Part shown: piece after piece, positions 33,827 through 41,067 of the stretch
How positions within the stretch are numbered: the stretch's first letter is position 1
How the letters are laid out: each line of letters begins with the position of its first letter
Assembly: GCA_017448145.1 (NCBI GenBank)
Contig: JAFSMA010000008.1
Coordinates: 1 to 43,376, forward strand
DNA: 43,376 bases
Direction: 5' to 3'
Source: Oscillospiraceae bacterium
GTDB lineage: Bacteria > Bacillota > Clostridia > Oscillospirales > Oscillospiraceae
Made by a program: the position numbers and the translations under genes
The notes under the pieces: model-generated
Database searches by the model: none
Seen by the model: the letters and a program-made list of their open reading frames with translations, nothing else
Told to the model about the DNA's origin: nothing

Positions 33827-34339
33827 TTACGGCCGTAGCAGGGCCTGGCGCTGCCGATAGTCGGGCATCACCTTTGCCACCTCGGCGTAGAATGCGGGGC
33901 TGTGGTCATGGTGGCGGATGTGGGCCAGCTCGTGTACCACCACGTAGTCGATGGCCTCGGCGGGATACTGCATCAGGTACAGGGAAAAGCTGATGCTGTT
34001 CTTCCCCGAGCAGCTACCGAACCGGGTGCGGGCGGAGGTGATATGCACCGCCGTGGGCGTCACCCCCATGAGGGCGGCGTAGTAGTCCACCCGGCCGGGC
34101 AGATACGCCTTGGCCCGACGGCGCAGCGTCTCCTTTCCCTCCCCGGTCAGGGTTGGATGGGCCTCCCGGTACGACTGCTGTCGGGCCAGATGCTCCGCCA
34201 GCCACCGTTCCTTGGCGGCCACGAAGGCGTCGATGTCCCGCTGGGGCATCCGCAGCGGCGCGCGCACCACCACTTCCCCCTCACGGGTGATCTCCAGTGC
34301 CACCGTGCGGCGGCGGGAGCGGATGAGGCGGTAGGTCAT
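33827..34339 (-). CDS. YgjP-like (M48-type) metallopeptidase
   Basis: Soluble protein of 170 residues of the YgjP/DUF45 family. The zinc site is HELAHIRHHDHSPAFY near residue 135, with RFGSCSGKNSISFSLYLMQYP before it, the standard arrangement. Function in bacteria is poorly known. The ATG at 34339 overlaps the DUF1653 stop by 4 nt (ATGA); a longer in-frame start at 34420 would run through DUF1653 and is rejected. Confidence 0.9.
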   Translation of the reverse strand: MTYRLIRSRRRTVALEITREGEVVVRAPLRMPQRDIDAFVAAKERWLAEHLARQQSYREAHPTLTGEGKETLRRRAKAYLPGRVDYYAALMGVTPTAVHITSARTRFGSCSGKNSISFSLYLMQYPAEAIDYVVVHELAHIRHHDHSPAFYAEVAKVMPDYRQRQALLRP

Positions 34340-34551
34340 GGCTCGATAAAGGTAAACCGGGGGCCGTCGTAGCCGTCCCGGACCACCCGCTCGTTCCACA
34401 TGGCCGCCGGGCGCACCCAAAGGCCGCCCTCGCCGTACAGCGCCTGGTACACCACCATGGGCTCCATGGTCTCCGAGTGGCGGGCCACGCCCAGCACTCG
34501 GTATTCATTCCCCTTGAAATGGCGATAGCGCCCGGGCTTGATTTCCTCCAT
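34336..34551 (-). CDS. DUF1653 protein
   Basis: A 71-residue protein with the DUF1653 pattern KPGRYRHFKGNEYRVLGVARHSETMEPMVVYQ, then GLWVRPAAMWNE and the ending RFTFIE. It is typically a small single-domain protein of unknown role. First gene of the DUF1653-peptidase transcript, from a promoter divergent to the Nudix gene. Confidence 0.92.
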   Translation of the reverse strand: MEEIKPGRYRHFKGNEYRVLGVARHSETMEPMVVYQALYGEGGLWVRPAAMWNERVVRDGYDGPRFTFIEP

Positions 34552-34572
34552 GCCATCCCCTCCTTTTCCCCT

Positions 34573-34601
34573 ATTTTACCACAGGGCTGGGCAAAAGGCA
34601 A
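34573..34601 (-). promoter_or_regulatory. Promoter of DUF1653-peptidase
   Basis: On the minus strand TTGCCT (34596-34601) and TAAAAT (34573-34578) are 17 nt apart. It overlaps the divergent Nudix promoter. Confidence 0.6.
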
Positions 34602-34616
34602 AACCTATGTTATACT
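34588..34616 (+). promoter_or_regulatory. Promoter of Nudix-DUF523
   Basis: Extended -10 box TGTTATACT (TATACT at 34611-34616), with a weak -35 TGGGCA 17 nt upstream. About 30 nt before the start codon. Confidence 0.6.
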
Positions 34617-34644
34617 GTGTAAAAACATTTCGGGAGGACGGGCC

Positions 34645-35118
34645 ATGAAGAACACCACCCTTTGCTATATTGAAAACGACCGGGGCGACTATCTGATGCT
34701 GCACCGTGTAAAAAAGGAAAACGACCTGAACCACGACAAGTGGATCGGCGTGGGCGGTAAGTGCGAGGAGGGGGAAAGCCCGGAGGAGTGCCTGCTGCGG
34801 GAGGTGCAGGAGGAGACGGGCCTGACGCTGACGGACTACCAGTACCGGGGCATCGTCACCTTCGTCAGTGACATCTGGGAGGGGGAATATATGCACCTCT
34901 TTACCGCCACCGGCTTCACCGGCACGGTGCGGGAATGCGACGAGGGCGTGCTGGAATGGCTCCACAAAGACGCCCTGGCGGCCCTGCCCCAGTGGGAGGG
35001 GGATAAGATCTTCCTCCGGCTCATCCACGACCCCTCCCCCTTCTTCTCACTGAAGCTGCAATACGCCGGCGATACGCTGACCTACGCCGCCCTGAACGGA
35101 AAGGAGCTACCGCTGTGA
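34645..35118 (+). CDS. Nudix hydrolase, MutT-like
   Basis: Hydrolase of 157 residues. The Nudix box fits the pattern, with GGKCEEGESPEECLLREVQE and then ETGL (about residues 37-60), giving the metal site. Relatives act on 8-oxo-dGTP or other nucleoside diphosphate derivatives; the N-terminus (TTLCYIENDRGDYLMLHR) fits the MutT/NudA-like 8-oxo-dGTP group. GGGAGG is upstream of the ATG. It overlaps DUF523 by 4 nt. Confidence 0.93.
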   Translation: MKNTTLCYIENDRGDYLMLHRVKKENDLNHDKWIGVGGKCEEGESPEECLLREVQEETGLTLTDYQYRGIVTFVSDIWEGEYMHLFTATGFTGTVRECDEGVLEWLHKDALAALPQWEGDKIFLRLIHDPSPFFSLKLQYAGDTLTYAALNGKELPL

Positions 35119-35558
35119 CCCTTCTGGTAAGTGCCTGCCTCCTGGGTGTGGGGTGCCGCTACGACGGCGAGAACAAGCCCAATGACGCCGTGCTGGCGCT
35201 GCTTGGGCGCCACACCCTGATCCCCGTCTGCGGCGAGGTGATGGGCGGTCTGCCCACGCCCCGCGTCCCCTCCGAGCGCCGGGGCGACAGCGTTTTCAAC
35301 GCCGAGGGCGCCGATGTGACGGCGGAATATCGCCGGGGCGCGGCGGAGGTGGCGCGGCTTGCCCACCTCTACGGCGCCAAAATCGCCATTTTGAAGGAGC
35401 GAAGCCCTGCCTGCGGCAGCGGGCAGATTTATGACGGCACCTTCACTCACACCCTGACCGAGGGCTGGGGGGTGACGGCGGAGGCGCTGCGGCAGCACGG
35501 CGTTGCCGTGTACGGCGAGAGCCAGGTGCCCCGTTTGGTGGAGCAAGGTATTCTATAA
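35115..35558 (+). CDS. DUF523 protein
   Basis: A 147-residue protein with DUF523 marks: SACLLGVGCRYDGENKPN at the N-terminus, PVCGEVMGGLPTPRVPSE, and AILKERSPACGSGQIYDGTF. Several conserved cysteines suggest metal or Fe-S binding; this is inference. It starts with GTG overlapping the Nudix stop, so the two are co-translated. The role is unknown. Confidence 0.92.
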   Translation: MTLLVSACLLGVGCRYDGENKPNDAVLALLGRHTLIPVCGEVMGGLPTPRVPSERRGDSVFNAEGADVTAEYRRGAAEVARLAHLYGAKIAILKERSPACGSGQIYDGTFTHTLTEGWGVTAEALRQHGVAVYGESQVPRLVEQGIL

Positions 35559-35561
35559 CGT

Positions 35562-35597
35562 AAAAAGCGTTTCCCGAGGTGGGAAACGCTTTCTTTT
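35562..35597. terminator. Terminator after DUF523
   Basis: AAAGCGTTTCCC and GGGAAACGCTTT pair around GAGGT, followed by CTTTTT. It probably also serves the converging PAP2-like gene. Confidence 0.88.
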
Positions 35598-36280
35598 TAC
35601 GCTTTTTCACGGCGGAATCTGGGCAGCCAGTAGTCCTTGCCGTACACCGCTGCTTCCACGATGAGGCACATCGGCAGCGCCGCCAGCACGTCAATGGCGG
35701 AATGCTGCTTGACGAAGCACACCGCCAGGCACACCATCACCACGAACACCGTGGCGGCGCACCGCAGCCAGGCGGGTAATTCTTTGTCCTTCAGTACGGT
35801 GGATAAAATGCCGATGGAGTACCCCACATGGAGGGAGGGGCACACGCCGGTGGGGGTATCGAAGGCGTAGATGAAGCCCATAACCCAGGTCAGCAGATTT
35901 TCCCGGGGGAACACCGCCGGACGCAGATCCTGCACCGTGGGATAGACGATATAACACACCATGGCGATGGCCTGGGTGCCCATGATGAAGAGCTGAATCT
36001 TACGGAACCGGGGCACATCATAGAAAAAGGTGAAGGCCAGAGCGCCGAACACGAAGAAGAACCAGCCCACGTAGAAAATGGCAAACCACTCGTTGAAGGG
36101 GATCATATCGTCCAGCGCGGAGTGGACAACGTGGCATCGCTCCAGGGGGATCAAATTCTCGGTAATGAAATACAGGCAGAAATACACCACCCAGCCCAGC
36201 AGCAGCTTGGCGTGGGCAAAGCGGGGTTCGTTCAGCTTGCGCAGCGAAAAGCCCCGGTAATCATACAGCGTTTTGGTCAT
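35597..36280 (-). CDS. PAP2-superfamily membrane phosphatase or lipid synthase
   Basis: Membrane protein of 227 residues with about six hydrophobic helices. The PAP2 catalytic elements are CPSLHVGYS near residue 165 and KQHSAIDVLAAL near 205, giving the two catalytic His and Asp. Relatives are lipid phosphatases and AUR1-type inositol phosphorylceramide synthases. The ATG at 36280 is preferred for spacing from GAGG; 36286 is an alternative. It overlaps the end of the acyltransferase-like gene by 20 nt, so the two are one operon. Confidence 0.85.
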   Translation of the reverse strand: MTKTLYDYRGFSLRKLNEPRFAHAKLLLGWVVYFCLYFITENLIPLERCHVVHSALDDMIPFNEWFAIFYVGWFFFVFGALAFTFFYDVPRFRKIQLFIMGTQAIAMVCYIVYPTVQDLRPAVFPRENLLTWVMGFIYAFDTPTGVCPSLHVGYSIGILSTVLKDKELPAWLRCAATVFVVMVCLAVCFVKQHSAIDVLAALPMCLIVEAAVYGKDYWLPRFRREKA

Positions 36281-37037
36281 GGTCATATACCTCAAGGGGG
36301 GTGTTGTAACGGAAGTGACGGGCGGACACATTGGGATAGGGCACCACCTTGTGCCTGGGCAGCGCCAGGGCCATGTCCGTCACCGCGTCCATCAAGGCCC
36401 GGCACACCCGCTGCCGCTCCTCATCCAGGGGCGCGTCGGGGTCGAAATAGATGGGCTTGCCGTAATACACGGTTTTCAGCTTAGGCGCCAGATACATGGG
36501 CACGAAGGGCAGATCCTGCCCTGTCTTTTTCCGGTACATTTTCGCAAGATCGATAAACCGATCCTGGAATTGGTACACAATATTATTATGGGGCGTGTAC
36601 GTCTCCGGGAAAATGGTGATGCGCGCCCCCTCGGCAAGGTGCTGCCCCGTCTGGCGGAAGGTGGTGAGAATACGGCTGTCGTGATAGACGGGAATGGTAT
36701 AGGCGTTGCGGAACACCAGCAGCGACAACGGCACGATGGCGTGGCTCAGCAGGCGGAAAAACCACAGCGTCCATCTGGGCTTCATGGACCAGAAATCCCG
36801 GAAGGCGTAGTCCGCCACCTCGCTGCGCTCCATCATCTCCCCGGTACACCAGGTATAGTGGAGGCCGGGGGTGTAAAGCTCTGCGGCGATGGGGCCGTAG
36901 GCGTGGCAGTGGTTGCCTACGATGACGCAGGCCCCCTCCGGCAGGTTTTCCTGCCCCACAACGCGAAATTTGGGGGCGAACAGCCATACCAGCCACCGCA
37001 CCACATAGTAAAACCACGGTGCCTTTTTCTTCACCAC
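36261..37037 (-). CDS. PlsC-like lysophospholipid acyltransferase, divergent
   Basis: Protein of 258 residues of the 1-acylglycerol-3-phosphate acyltransferase fold. N-terminal helix FYYVVRWLVWLFAPKFRVVG, then the block-I region VIVGNHCHAYGP near residue 40. The usual H(x4)D is not intact: the Asp position is Gly. Block III reads FPETYTPHNN rather than FPEGTRS, though the Glu remains. It may be a different acyltransferase or an inactive relative. It starts with GTG. Located with a PAP2-like gene, so membrane lipid remodelling is likely. Confidence 0.78.
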   Translation of the reverse strand: MVKKKAPWFYYVVRWLVWLFAPKFRVVGQENLPEGACVIVGNHCHAYGPIAAELYTPGLHYTWCTGEMMERSEVADYAFRDFWSMKPRWTLWFFRLLSHAIVPLSLLVFRNAYTIPVYHDSRILTTFRQTGQHLAEGARITIFPETYTPHNNIVYQFQDRFIDLAKMYRKKTGQDLPFVPMYLAPKLKTVYYGKPIYFDPDAPLDEERQRVCRALMDAVTDMALALPRHKVVPYPNVSARHFRYNTPLEVYDHDQNAV

Positions 37038-37096
37038 GGCAGCTCTGCCCCTTTCATAGCAAAAATGGGAGGGCCCCCAGGGCCCATCGGAAGGAT

Positions 37097-37124
37097 ATTA
37101 TACCAACTCTGGAAAAAAAGTCAA
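37097..37124 (-). promoter_or_regulatory. Promoter of the PlsC-like/PAP2 operon
   Basis: On the minus strand TTGACT (37119-37124) and TATAAT (37097-37102) with 16-nt spacing, about 60 nt before the start. Confidence 0.85.
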
Positions 37125-37131
37125 GAAACAA

Positions 37132-37156
37132 GGCTGTTCTCACGGTGAGAACAGCC
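37132..37156 (-). terminator. Terminator of the GGDEF gene
   Basis: Perfect arms GGCTGTTCTCAC and GTGAGAACAGCC with one base between. On the minus strand TTGTTTCTTG follows, a weak U-rich tail. Confidence 0.65.
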
Positions 37157-37183
37157 CTGCATTGCGTAAATGCTGTCGGTGAT

Positions 37184-38545
37184 TCACGCCACGGTGCCCC
37201 GGTAGAACGAACAACCGGCGCGGCCCTTCTCCTTGGTCTCATACAGGGCCAGGTCAGCGTGGCGGAGCAGCTCCGCAGCGTCCCTGGCATCGCTGCCATG
37301 GGCCACGCCCGCGCTGATGGTCACAGCCGGCACGCCGTCACCGGTGTCGGACAGCAGCTTGTTGATACGCGCCACCTTGGCGGCGATCAAATTGTCCATA
37401 GAGCTGTCGGTATGCACCATCAGCACCGCCAGCTCGTCGCCGCCCAGGCGGCACACGTAGTCGTCAGAGCGGAAGCTGCGGCCCAGGGTGTCCACGATCT
37501 TTTGCAGCACCCTATCGCCGATCTCATGGCCGTAGGTGTCGTTGATCTCCTTGAAGTGATCGGCGTCCACCAGCAGCATAGCGGTGGAGGGCAGATCCAG
37601 CGTGGACAGGATCAAGTCGTAGCCCTCACGGTTATACACATGGGTCAGGGCGTCGTGAGACGCCTTGAAGTTCAGATTCTCAATGCTGCGCTTGTAGGCG
37701 TCGTACATTTTATTATAGCTCCTGGCCAGATACCGGAATTCCATGGCGCCGGCCACCGGAATGGGGCTGTCCTCCCGAATGCGGCGGGCCGCCTGCAACA
37801 CCGGGCGGATGCCCAGGCGGGCGGTAAGCACGATCATAATGACGATGAACAGCGTCTGCACTATGATGAGAGAAAATACACCGCTGATATTCCGGTGCAG
37901 CTCCACGGTGGCGGCGCCCCACACGTCTCGGGTGGCGTTCTCCAGCGTCACCACACTGTGCTCCATGCTCTCCCAGATCTGCTCCTTGGTGAGAAAATAG
38001 GCATCGTCATGAACCATATCCCGGGCCAGATCCCACTTGGCGGGGGCGGAGAGGGCGGCGTCAGCCGCAGAGAGGGACACGTCCTCCAGCGCCGCGGGAC
38101 AGTTCTGCATCCCCTTGGCCTCCACCACAAGGCGCATGGCGTACAGCTCCCGCTCCGACAGGGCCACGGATTGCGCCATAGCCTCCTCCAGATCCACAAG
38201 GGCCTGGCTGTCGGGCTGCTCCCGGCGCATGATCGCCACCGCTTTTTCCCGGCGGCGGGTGGTGAGCACCTCCTCAAAATAGTCCTCCATCTGGGAGGGG
38301 TCGCCGGAGGAGGTGAAGCGCTGCACCTTCTCCGTCAGATAATCGGAGGCGTCACGCAGATCGTCCGCCGCGTCCTGCATCTCAATATACCGTTCTGTGG
38401 CCTCTGACAGTTCCCGGAACTGGCGGTACGTCCGCAGCATGGTAATGGTCAAGGTGGCGGATACGATAATCACAAAGGCCAGCATCAGCCGGTTAGCCGT
38501 TTCCAGCGATAAGCCGTTGGCCCGAATCCGCTCCCAGCGCGTCAT
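37184..38545 (-). CDS. Membrane GGDEF diguanylate cyclase
   Basis: Protein of 453 residues: first helix (about 17-35), an extracellular helical sensor region (about 40-225), second helix (about 230-252), a HAMP-like or linker segment, and a GGDEF domain (about 290-453). The catalytic motif is GGDEL (368-372) instead of GGDEF, a tolerated change in some cyclases. An inhibitory RxxD site (RSDD) lies five residues before it, so product feedback is likely. The substrate helix DADHFKEINDTYGH is intact. The ATG at 38545 follows GGGAGGG; an earlier start at 38599 lies upstream of the predicted promoter and is rejected. Confidence 0.9.
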   Translation of the reverse strand: MTRWERIRANGLSLETANRLMLAFVIIVSATLTITMLRTYRQFRELSEATERYIEMQDAADDLRDASDYLTEKVQRFTSSGDPSQMEDYFEEVLTTRRREKAVAIMRREQPDSQALVDLEEAMAQSVALSERELYAMRLVVEAKGMQNCPAALEDVSLSAADAALSAPAKWDLARDMVHDDAYFLTKEQIWESMEHSVVTLENATRDVWGAATVELHRNISGVFSLIIVQTLFIVIMIVLTARLGIRPVLQAARRIREDSPIPVAGAMEFRYLARSYNKMYDAYKRSIENLNFKASHDALTHVYNREGYDLILSTLDLPSTAMLLVDADHFKEINDTYGHEIGDRVLQKIVDTLGRSFRSDDYVCRLGGDELAVLMVHTDSSMDNLIAAKVARINKLLSDTGDGVPAVTISAGVAHGSDARDAAELLRHADLALYETKEKGRAGCSFYRGTVA

Positions 38546-38589
38546 ATATAATCCCTCCCAAAGGAAATCTACCTTTATGATATCAATAT

Positions 38590-38618
38590 ATGGTAGCACC
38601 GATTTCGTGGTCTGTCAA
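38590..38618 (-). promoter_or_regulatory. Promoter of the GGDEF gene
   Basis: On the minus strand TTGACA (38613-38618) and TACCAT (38590-38595) are 17 nt apart, about 45 nt before the ATG. Confidence 0.75.
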
Positions 38619-38672
38619 CAGATCCCCCCACTGTTGGCGGCCTTTCAGACAGTGCTCGGAGGAATTTGGCAT

Positions 38673-38704
38673 AAAAAAGCGTGCCGCAGCTGCGGCACGC
38701 TTTT
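38673..38704. terminator. Terminator of the uracil permease gene
   Basis: AAAAGCGTGCCGCA and TGCGGCACGCTTTT form a perfect stem, followed on the minus strand by extra T. Positioned about 60 nt after the uraA stop. Confidence 0.9.
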
Positions 38705-38759
38705 GGGGAACGTGGTACAAACAGGATGTAATGGCTCTCGTTTACAAGCCTTTCGTTGA

Positions 38760-40097
38760 TTAATAGCTGCCCATGTCGGCGGACTTGTCGGCGGCGGGGT
38801 TGGCGCCGAACTCGTAGTCGTTGCCGGGCAGGACGGCGTTGAGCAGTACGCCGGCGAGAGCGGCGATGGCAAGGCCGGTGAGGGTGATGGCCGCGTCGCC
38901 CACCATGAAGGTGATGCCGCCCACAGCGCTGAAGCCCAGGCCGCTGACGAACATGACGGCGGCGATGATCAGGTTGCGGCTCTTGGTGAGATCCACCCGG
39001 TTCTCCACGATGTTGCGCACGCCCACGGCGGAGATCATGCCGTACAGGATGAAGCTGACGCCGCCCACGATGGCCGCGGGGATGGAGTTCACCAGGGCGT
39101 CGAACTTGGGAGAGAAGCTGAGGATGATAGCGTACACCGCTGCCAGGCGGATGACCCGGGGATCGTACACCCGGCTCAGGGCCAGCACGCCGGTGTTCTC
39201 ACCGTAGGTGGTGTTGGCGGGGCCGCCGAACAGGGCGGCGAAGGCGGTGGCCAGGCCGTCGCCCATCAGGGTACGGTGCAGGCCGGGATCCTCAATGAAG
39301 TTGCGGCCGGTGGTGGAGGAGATGGCGGAGATGTCGCCGATGTGCTCCATCATGGCGGCGATGGCGATGGGGGCCATCACCAGGATGGAGGTCAGGTCAA
39401 ACTTGGCGATGGTGAACTTCTGCAGGCCCACGATGTTGGCCTGGGACACGGCGGTGAAATCCACCTGGCCGAAGATGAGGGCCACGATATAGCTCACCAC
39501 CACACCCAGCAGGATGGGGATGATCTTGATCATGCCCTTGCCCCAGATGTTGGCCACGATGATGACCGCGATGGCCACCAGCGCCAGCCACCAGTTGGTC
39601 TGGGCGTTGTTGATGGCGGAGCCCGCCAGGTTCAGGCCGATCATGATGATCATGGGGCCGGTGACGATGGGGGGGAAGTAGCGCATGACCTTCTTGGCGC
39701 CCACCATCTTGAACAGCAGGGCCAGCACCAGGTACAGCGCACCGGCGATGACCACGCCGCCCAGGGCATAGGCCAGCTTCTCGTCGCCGCTCATGTCGGC
39801 GTACTTGCCGGAGTTGAGCCGGGCCACAGCCTCAAAGCCGCCCAGATAGGCGAAGGAGGAGCCCAGGAAGGCGGGCACCTTCAGCTTGGTGCAGACGTGG
39901 AACAGCAGCGTGCCGAGACCCGCCATCAGCAGTGTGGTCTGGATGGACAGGGGCAGACCGTAGCCGGACACCAGGATGGGCACCAGCACGGTGGCGCCGA
40001 ACATGGCGAACAGGTGCTGCAGGCCCAGCACCAGCATGCGGGGTACGCCCAGCTCACGGGCGTCGTAGATGGCCTCCTGGCCAAGCTCTTTCTTCAT
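38760..40097 (-). CDS. uraA: Uracil permease (NCS2 family)
   Basis: Nucleobase carrier of 445 residues with about 12-14 helices. NCS2 family marks: LQHLFAMFGATVLVP in helix 1, YFPPIVTGPMIIMIGLNLAG, the signature region around MEHIGDISAISSTTGRN (Glu and His of the substrate site), and GPANTTYGENTGVLALSRV. These fit uracil carriers (UraA/PyrP). It is the only gene of its transcript, made from the promoter at 40301 through the leader peptide and attenuator at 40168-40271. Confidence 0.95.
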   Translation of the reverse strand: MKKELGQEAIYDARELGVPRMLVLGLQHLFAMFGATVLVPILVSGYGLPLSIQTTLLMAGLGTLLFHVCTKLKVPAFLGSSFAYLGGFEAVARLNSGKYADMSGDEKLAYALGGVVIAGALYLVLALLFKMVGAKKVMRYFPPIVTGPMIIMIGLNLAGSAINNAQTNWWLALVAIAVIIVANIWGKGMIKIIPILLGVVVSYIVALIFGQVDFTAVSQANIVGLQKFTIAKFDLTSILVMAPIAIAAMMEHIGDISAISSTTGRNFIEDPGLHRTLMGDGLATAFAALFGGPANTTYGENTGVLALSRVYDPRVIRLAAVYAIILSFSPKFDALVNSIPAAIVGGVSFILYGMISAVGVRNIVENRVDLTKSRNLIIAAVMFVSGLGFSAVGGITFMVGDAAITLTGLAIAALAGVLLNAVLPGNDYEFGANPAADKSADMGSY

Positions 40098-40167
40098 TGT
40101 TTAAGTCCTCTCTTTCTTCATTTGTTCTATCGTTACTATTGCCAACCACATCTTGCTCCGACAGCAT

Positions 40168-40196
40168 AAAAAAATGACCGGTAAAAATACCGGTCA
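40168..40196 (-). terminator. Attenuator terminator in the uraA leader
   Basis: Minus-strand arms TGACCGGTA and TACCGGTCA around TTTT (40175-40196), followed by seven T (40168-40174). The first three bases of the 5' arm are the UGA stop of the leader peptide, so a ribosome at the stop would block the stem. Confidence 0.88.
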
Positions 40197-40271
40197 AAAA
40201 GAAACACTATCGGTGAAAAGGGAAACAAAGAGGCCGTGATCCATCGTCAACTTTCTGCGCACGTTGGTCAT
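40194..40271 (-). CDS. Leader peptide of the uracil permease (25 codons)
   Basis: Short frame of 25 codons plus UGA in the transcript leader, with AGGAGG 7 nt before its ATG. The second half is U-rich (codons for Phe, Ser, Val and Leu, such as FVSLFTDSVSF), and the stop is in the 5' arm of the attenuator. By analogy with enterobacterial pyrBI, a slow polymerase at low UTP pauses in the U-rich tract, the ribosome catches up and prevents termination. The function is inferred; the layout is seen directly. The sequence of the peptide itself is probably unimportant. Confidence 0.75.
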   Translation of the reverse strand: MTNVRRKLTMDHGLFVSLFTDSVSF

Positions 40272-40300
40272 GGTGTCCCCTCCTCTCAATTTTCTTGCCC

Positions 40301-40329
40301 ATTATACTGGCCCGTGTGGCAAATTGCAA
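40301..40329 (-). promoter_or_regulatory. Promoter of uraA with leader
   Basis: On the minus strand TTGCAA (40324-40329) and TATAAT (40301-40306) are 17 nt apart. The transcript would begin near 40294, about 20 nt before the leader-peptide ATG. Confidence 0.82.
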
Positions 40330-40352
40330 CATTTTTCTTTTCCAATATGTGC

Positions 40353-40375
40353 CTAAATTCCACGCCGGAATTTAG
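40353..40375 (-). terminator. Possible bioY stem-loop
   Basis: CTAAATTCC and GGAATTTAG pair around ACGCC, about 20 nt after the bioY stop. There is no U-run, so it is only a possible terminator or mRNA end. Confidence 0.4.
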
Positions 40376-40394
40376 ACATGTTGCACAATGCCTT

Positions 40395-40931
40395 TCACTG
40401 TGCCAGGGCAAGGCGCTGGCGAAGAATGGGGCAGAGCACCGCCGTCACCACGATTTTCAGCATATCGCCGGGCAGGAACAACAGCATACCTTTATATATA
40501 ATATCCCAGGCTGACATGCCCCGATCCATGTAGACGTTGAGGATCAGCGCCATGTAGGGCAGGCCCACCAGGTACAGCACCCCCAGCCCCGCCAGGCACG
40601 CCAGGCCGATGCGCCAGGCCGTCTTGCCCTTGGCGGACAGGGCGCCGATCACCGCCGCCGCCGGGATCAGCCCCAGCAAAAAGCCAAAGGAGGGTTGGAA
40701 CACGTAGCCAATGCCGCCGCCCATGGTGAACACCGGGACGCCAATCAGGCCCACCGCCACGTACACCGCCTGGCTGATGGCGCCGTATTTCGCCCCCAGC
40801 AGCACACCGGCCATGGCGGTGAACAGGAATTGCAGCGTAATGGCCACCGGCCACATGGGCAGCCGCAAAAAGGCGCCTACCGCCGTCAATGCGGCGAATA
40901 CAGCGGTATAAATCATCATGCGCAGCTTCAT
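40395..40931 (-). CDS. bioY: Biotin transporter S component
   Basis: ECF-type biotin-binding membrane protein of 178 residues with six helices. The family pattern is GVLLGAKYGAISQAVYVAVGLIGVPVF, followed by GGIGYVFQPSFGFLLG near residue 73, where biotin is bound. It works with shared ECF energising units or alone. It stands alone and divergent from birA. Its promoter and ribosome site are covered by a BirA operator, so biotin-replete BirA should shut it off. Confidence 0.95.
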   Translation of the reverse strand: MKLRMMIYTAVFAALTAVGAFLRLPMWPVAITLQFLFTAMAGVLLGAKYGAISQAVYVAVGLIGVPVFTMGGGIGYVFQPSFGFLLGLIPAAAVIGALSAKGKTAWRIGLACLAGLGVLYLVGLPYMALILNVYMDRGMSAWDIIYKGMLLFLPGDMLKIVVTAVLCPILRQRLALAQ

Positions 40932-40933
40932 AG

Positions 40934-40965
40934 TTGTAAACCTCCGAAATAAATCTGGTTTACAA
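40934..40965. promoter_or_regulatory. BirA operator at bioY
   Basis: TTGTAAACC and GGTTTACAA are perfect inverted arms separated by 14 nt, the Firmicute BirA box. It overlaps the bioY -10 box at one end and the bioY ribosome site GGAGG at the other. Confidence 0.92.
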
Positions 40966-40992
40966 TATAGCGTTGCAAGGCACGATTGTCAA
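40964..40992 (-). promoter_or_regulatory. Promoter of bioY
   Basis: On the minus strand TTGACA (40987-40992) and TATATT (40964-40969) are 17 nt apart. Its -10 box touches one BirA operator and its -35 box the other. Confidence 0.85.
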
Positions 40993-41017
40993 CAGGAATA
41001 TGCAAAAATGTTTACAA
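40986..41017. promoter_or_regulatory. BirA operator at birA
   Basis: TTGTCAACA and TGTTTACAA are inverted arms (two mismatched positions versus the perfect site) with the same 14-nt spacing. The right arm contains the birA -35 box, implying autoregulation. Confidence 0.82.
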
Positions 41018-41039
41018 TCATGGGCAACCGTGGTAAAGT
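41011..41039 (+). promoter_or_regulatory. Promoter of birA-chrA operon
   Basis: TTTACA (41011-41016) and TAAAGT (41034-41039) with 17-nt spacing. Weak -10, as expected for a low-level regulator. TATAGC slightly downstream is an alternative. Confidence 0.6.
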
Positions 41040-41067
41040 GACACTATAGCAGAAAGGCGGTGTGGCA

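Noticed and set aside
40098..40300. PyrR-binding antiterminator in the uraA leader
   Set aside because: A GAGAGG string is present, but it is the leader ribosome site and lacks the preceding UCC and the PyrR hairpin context.
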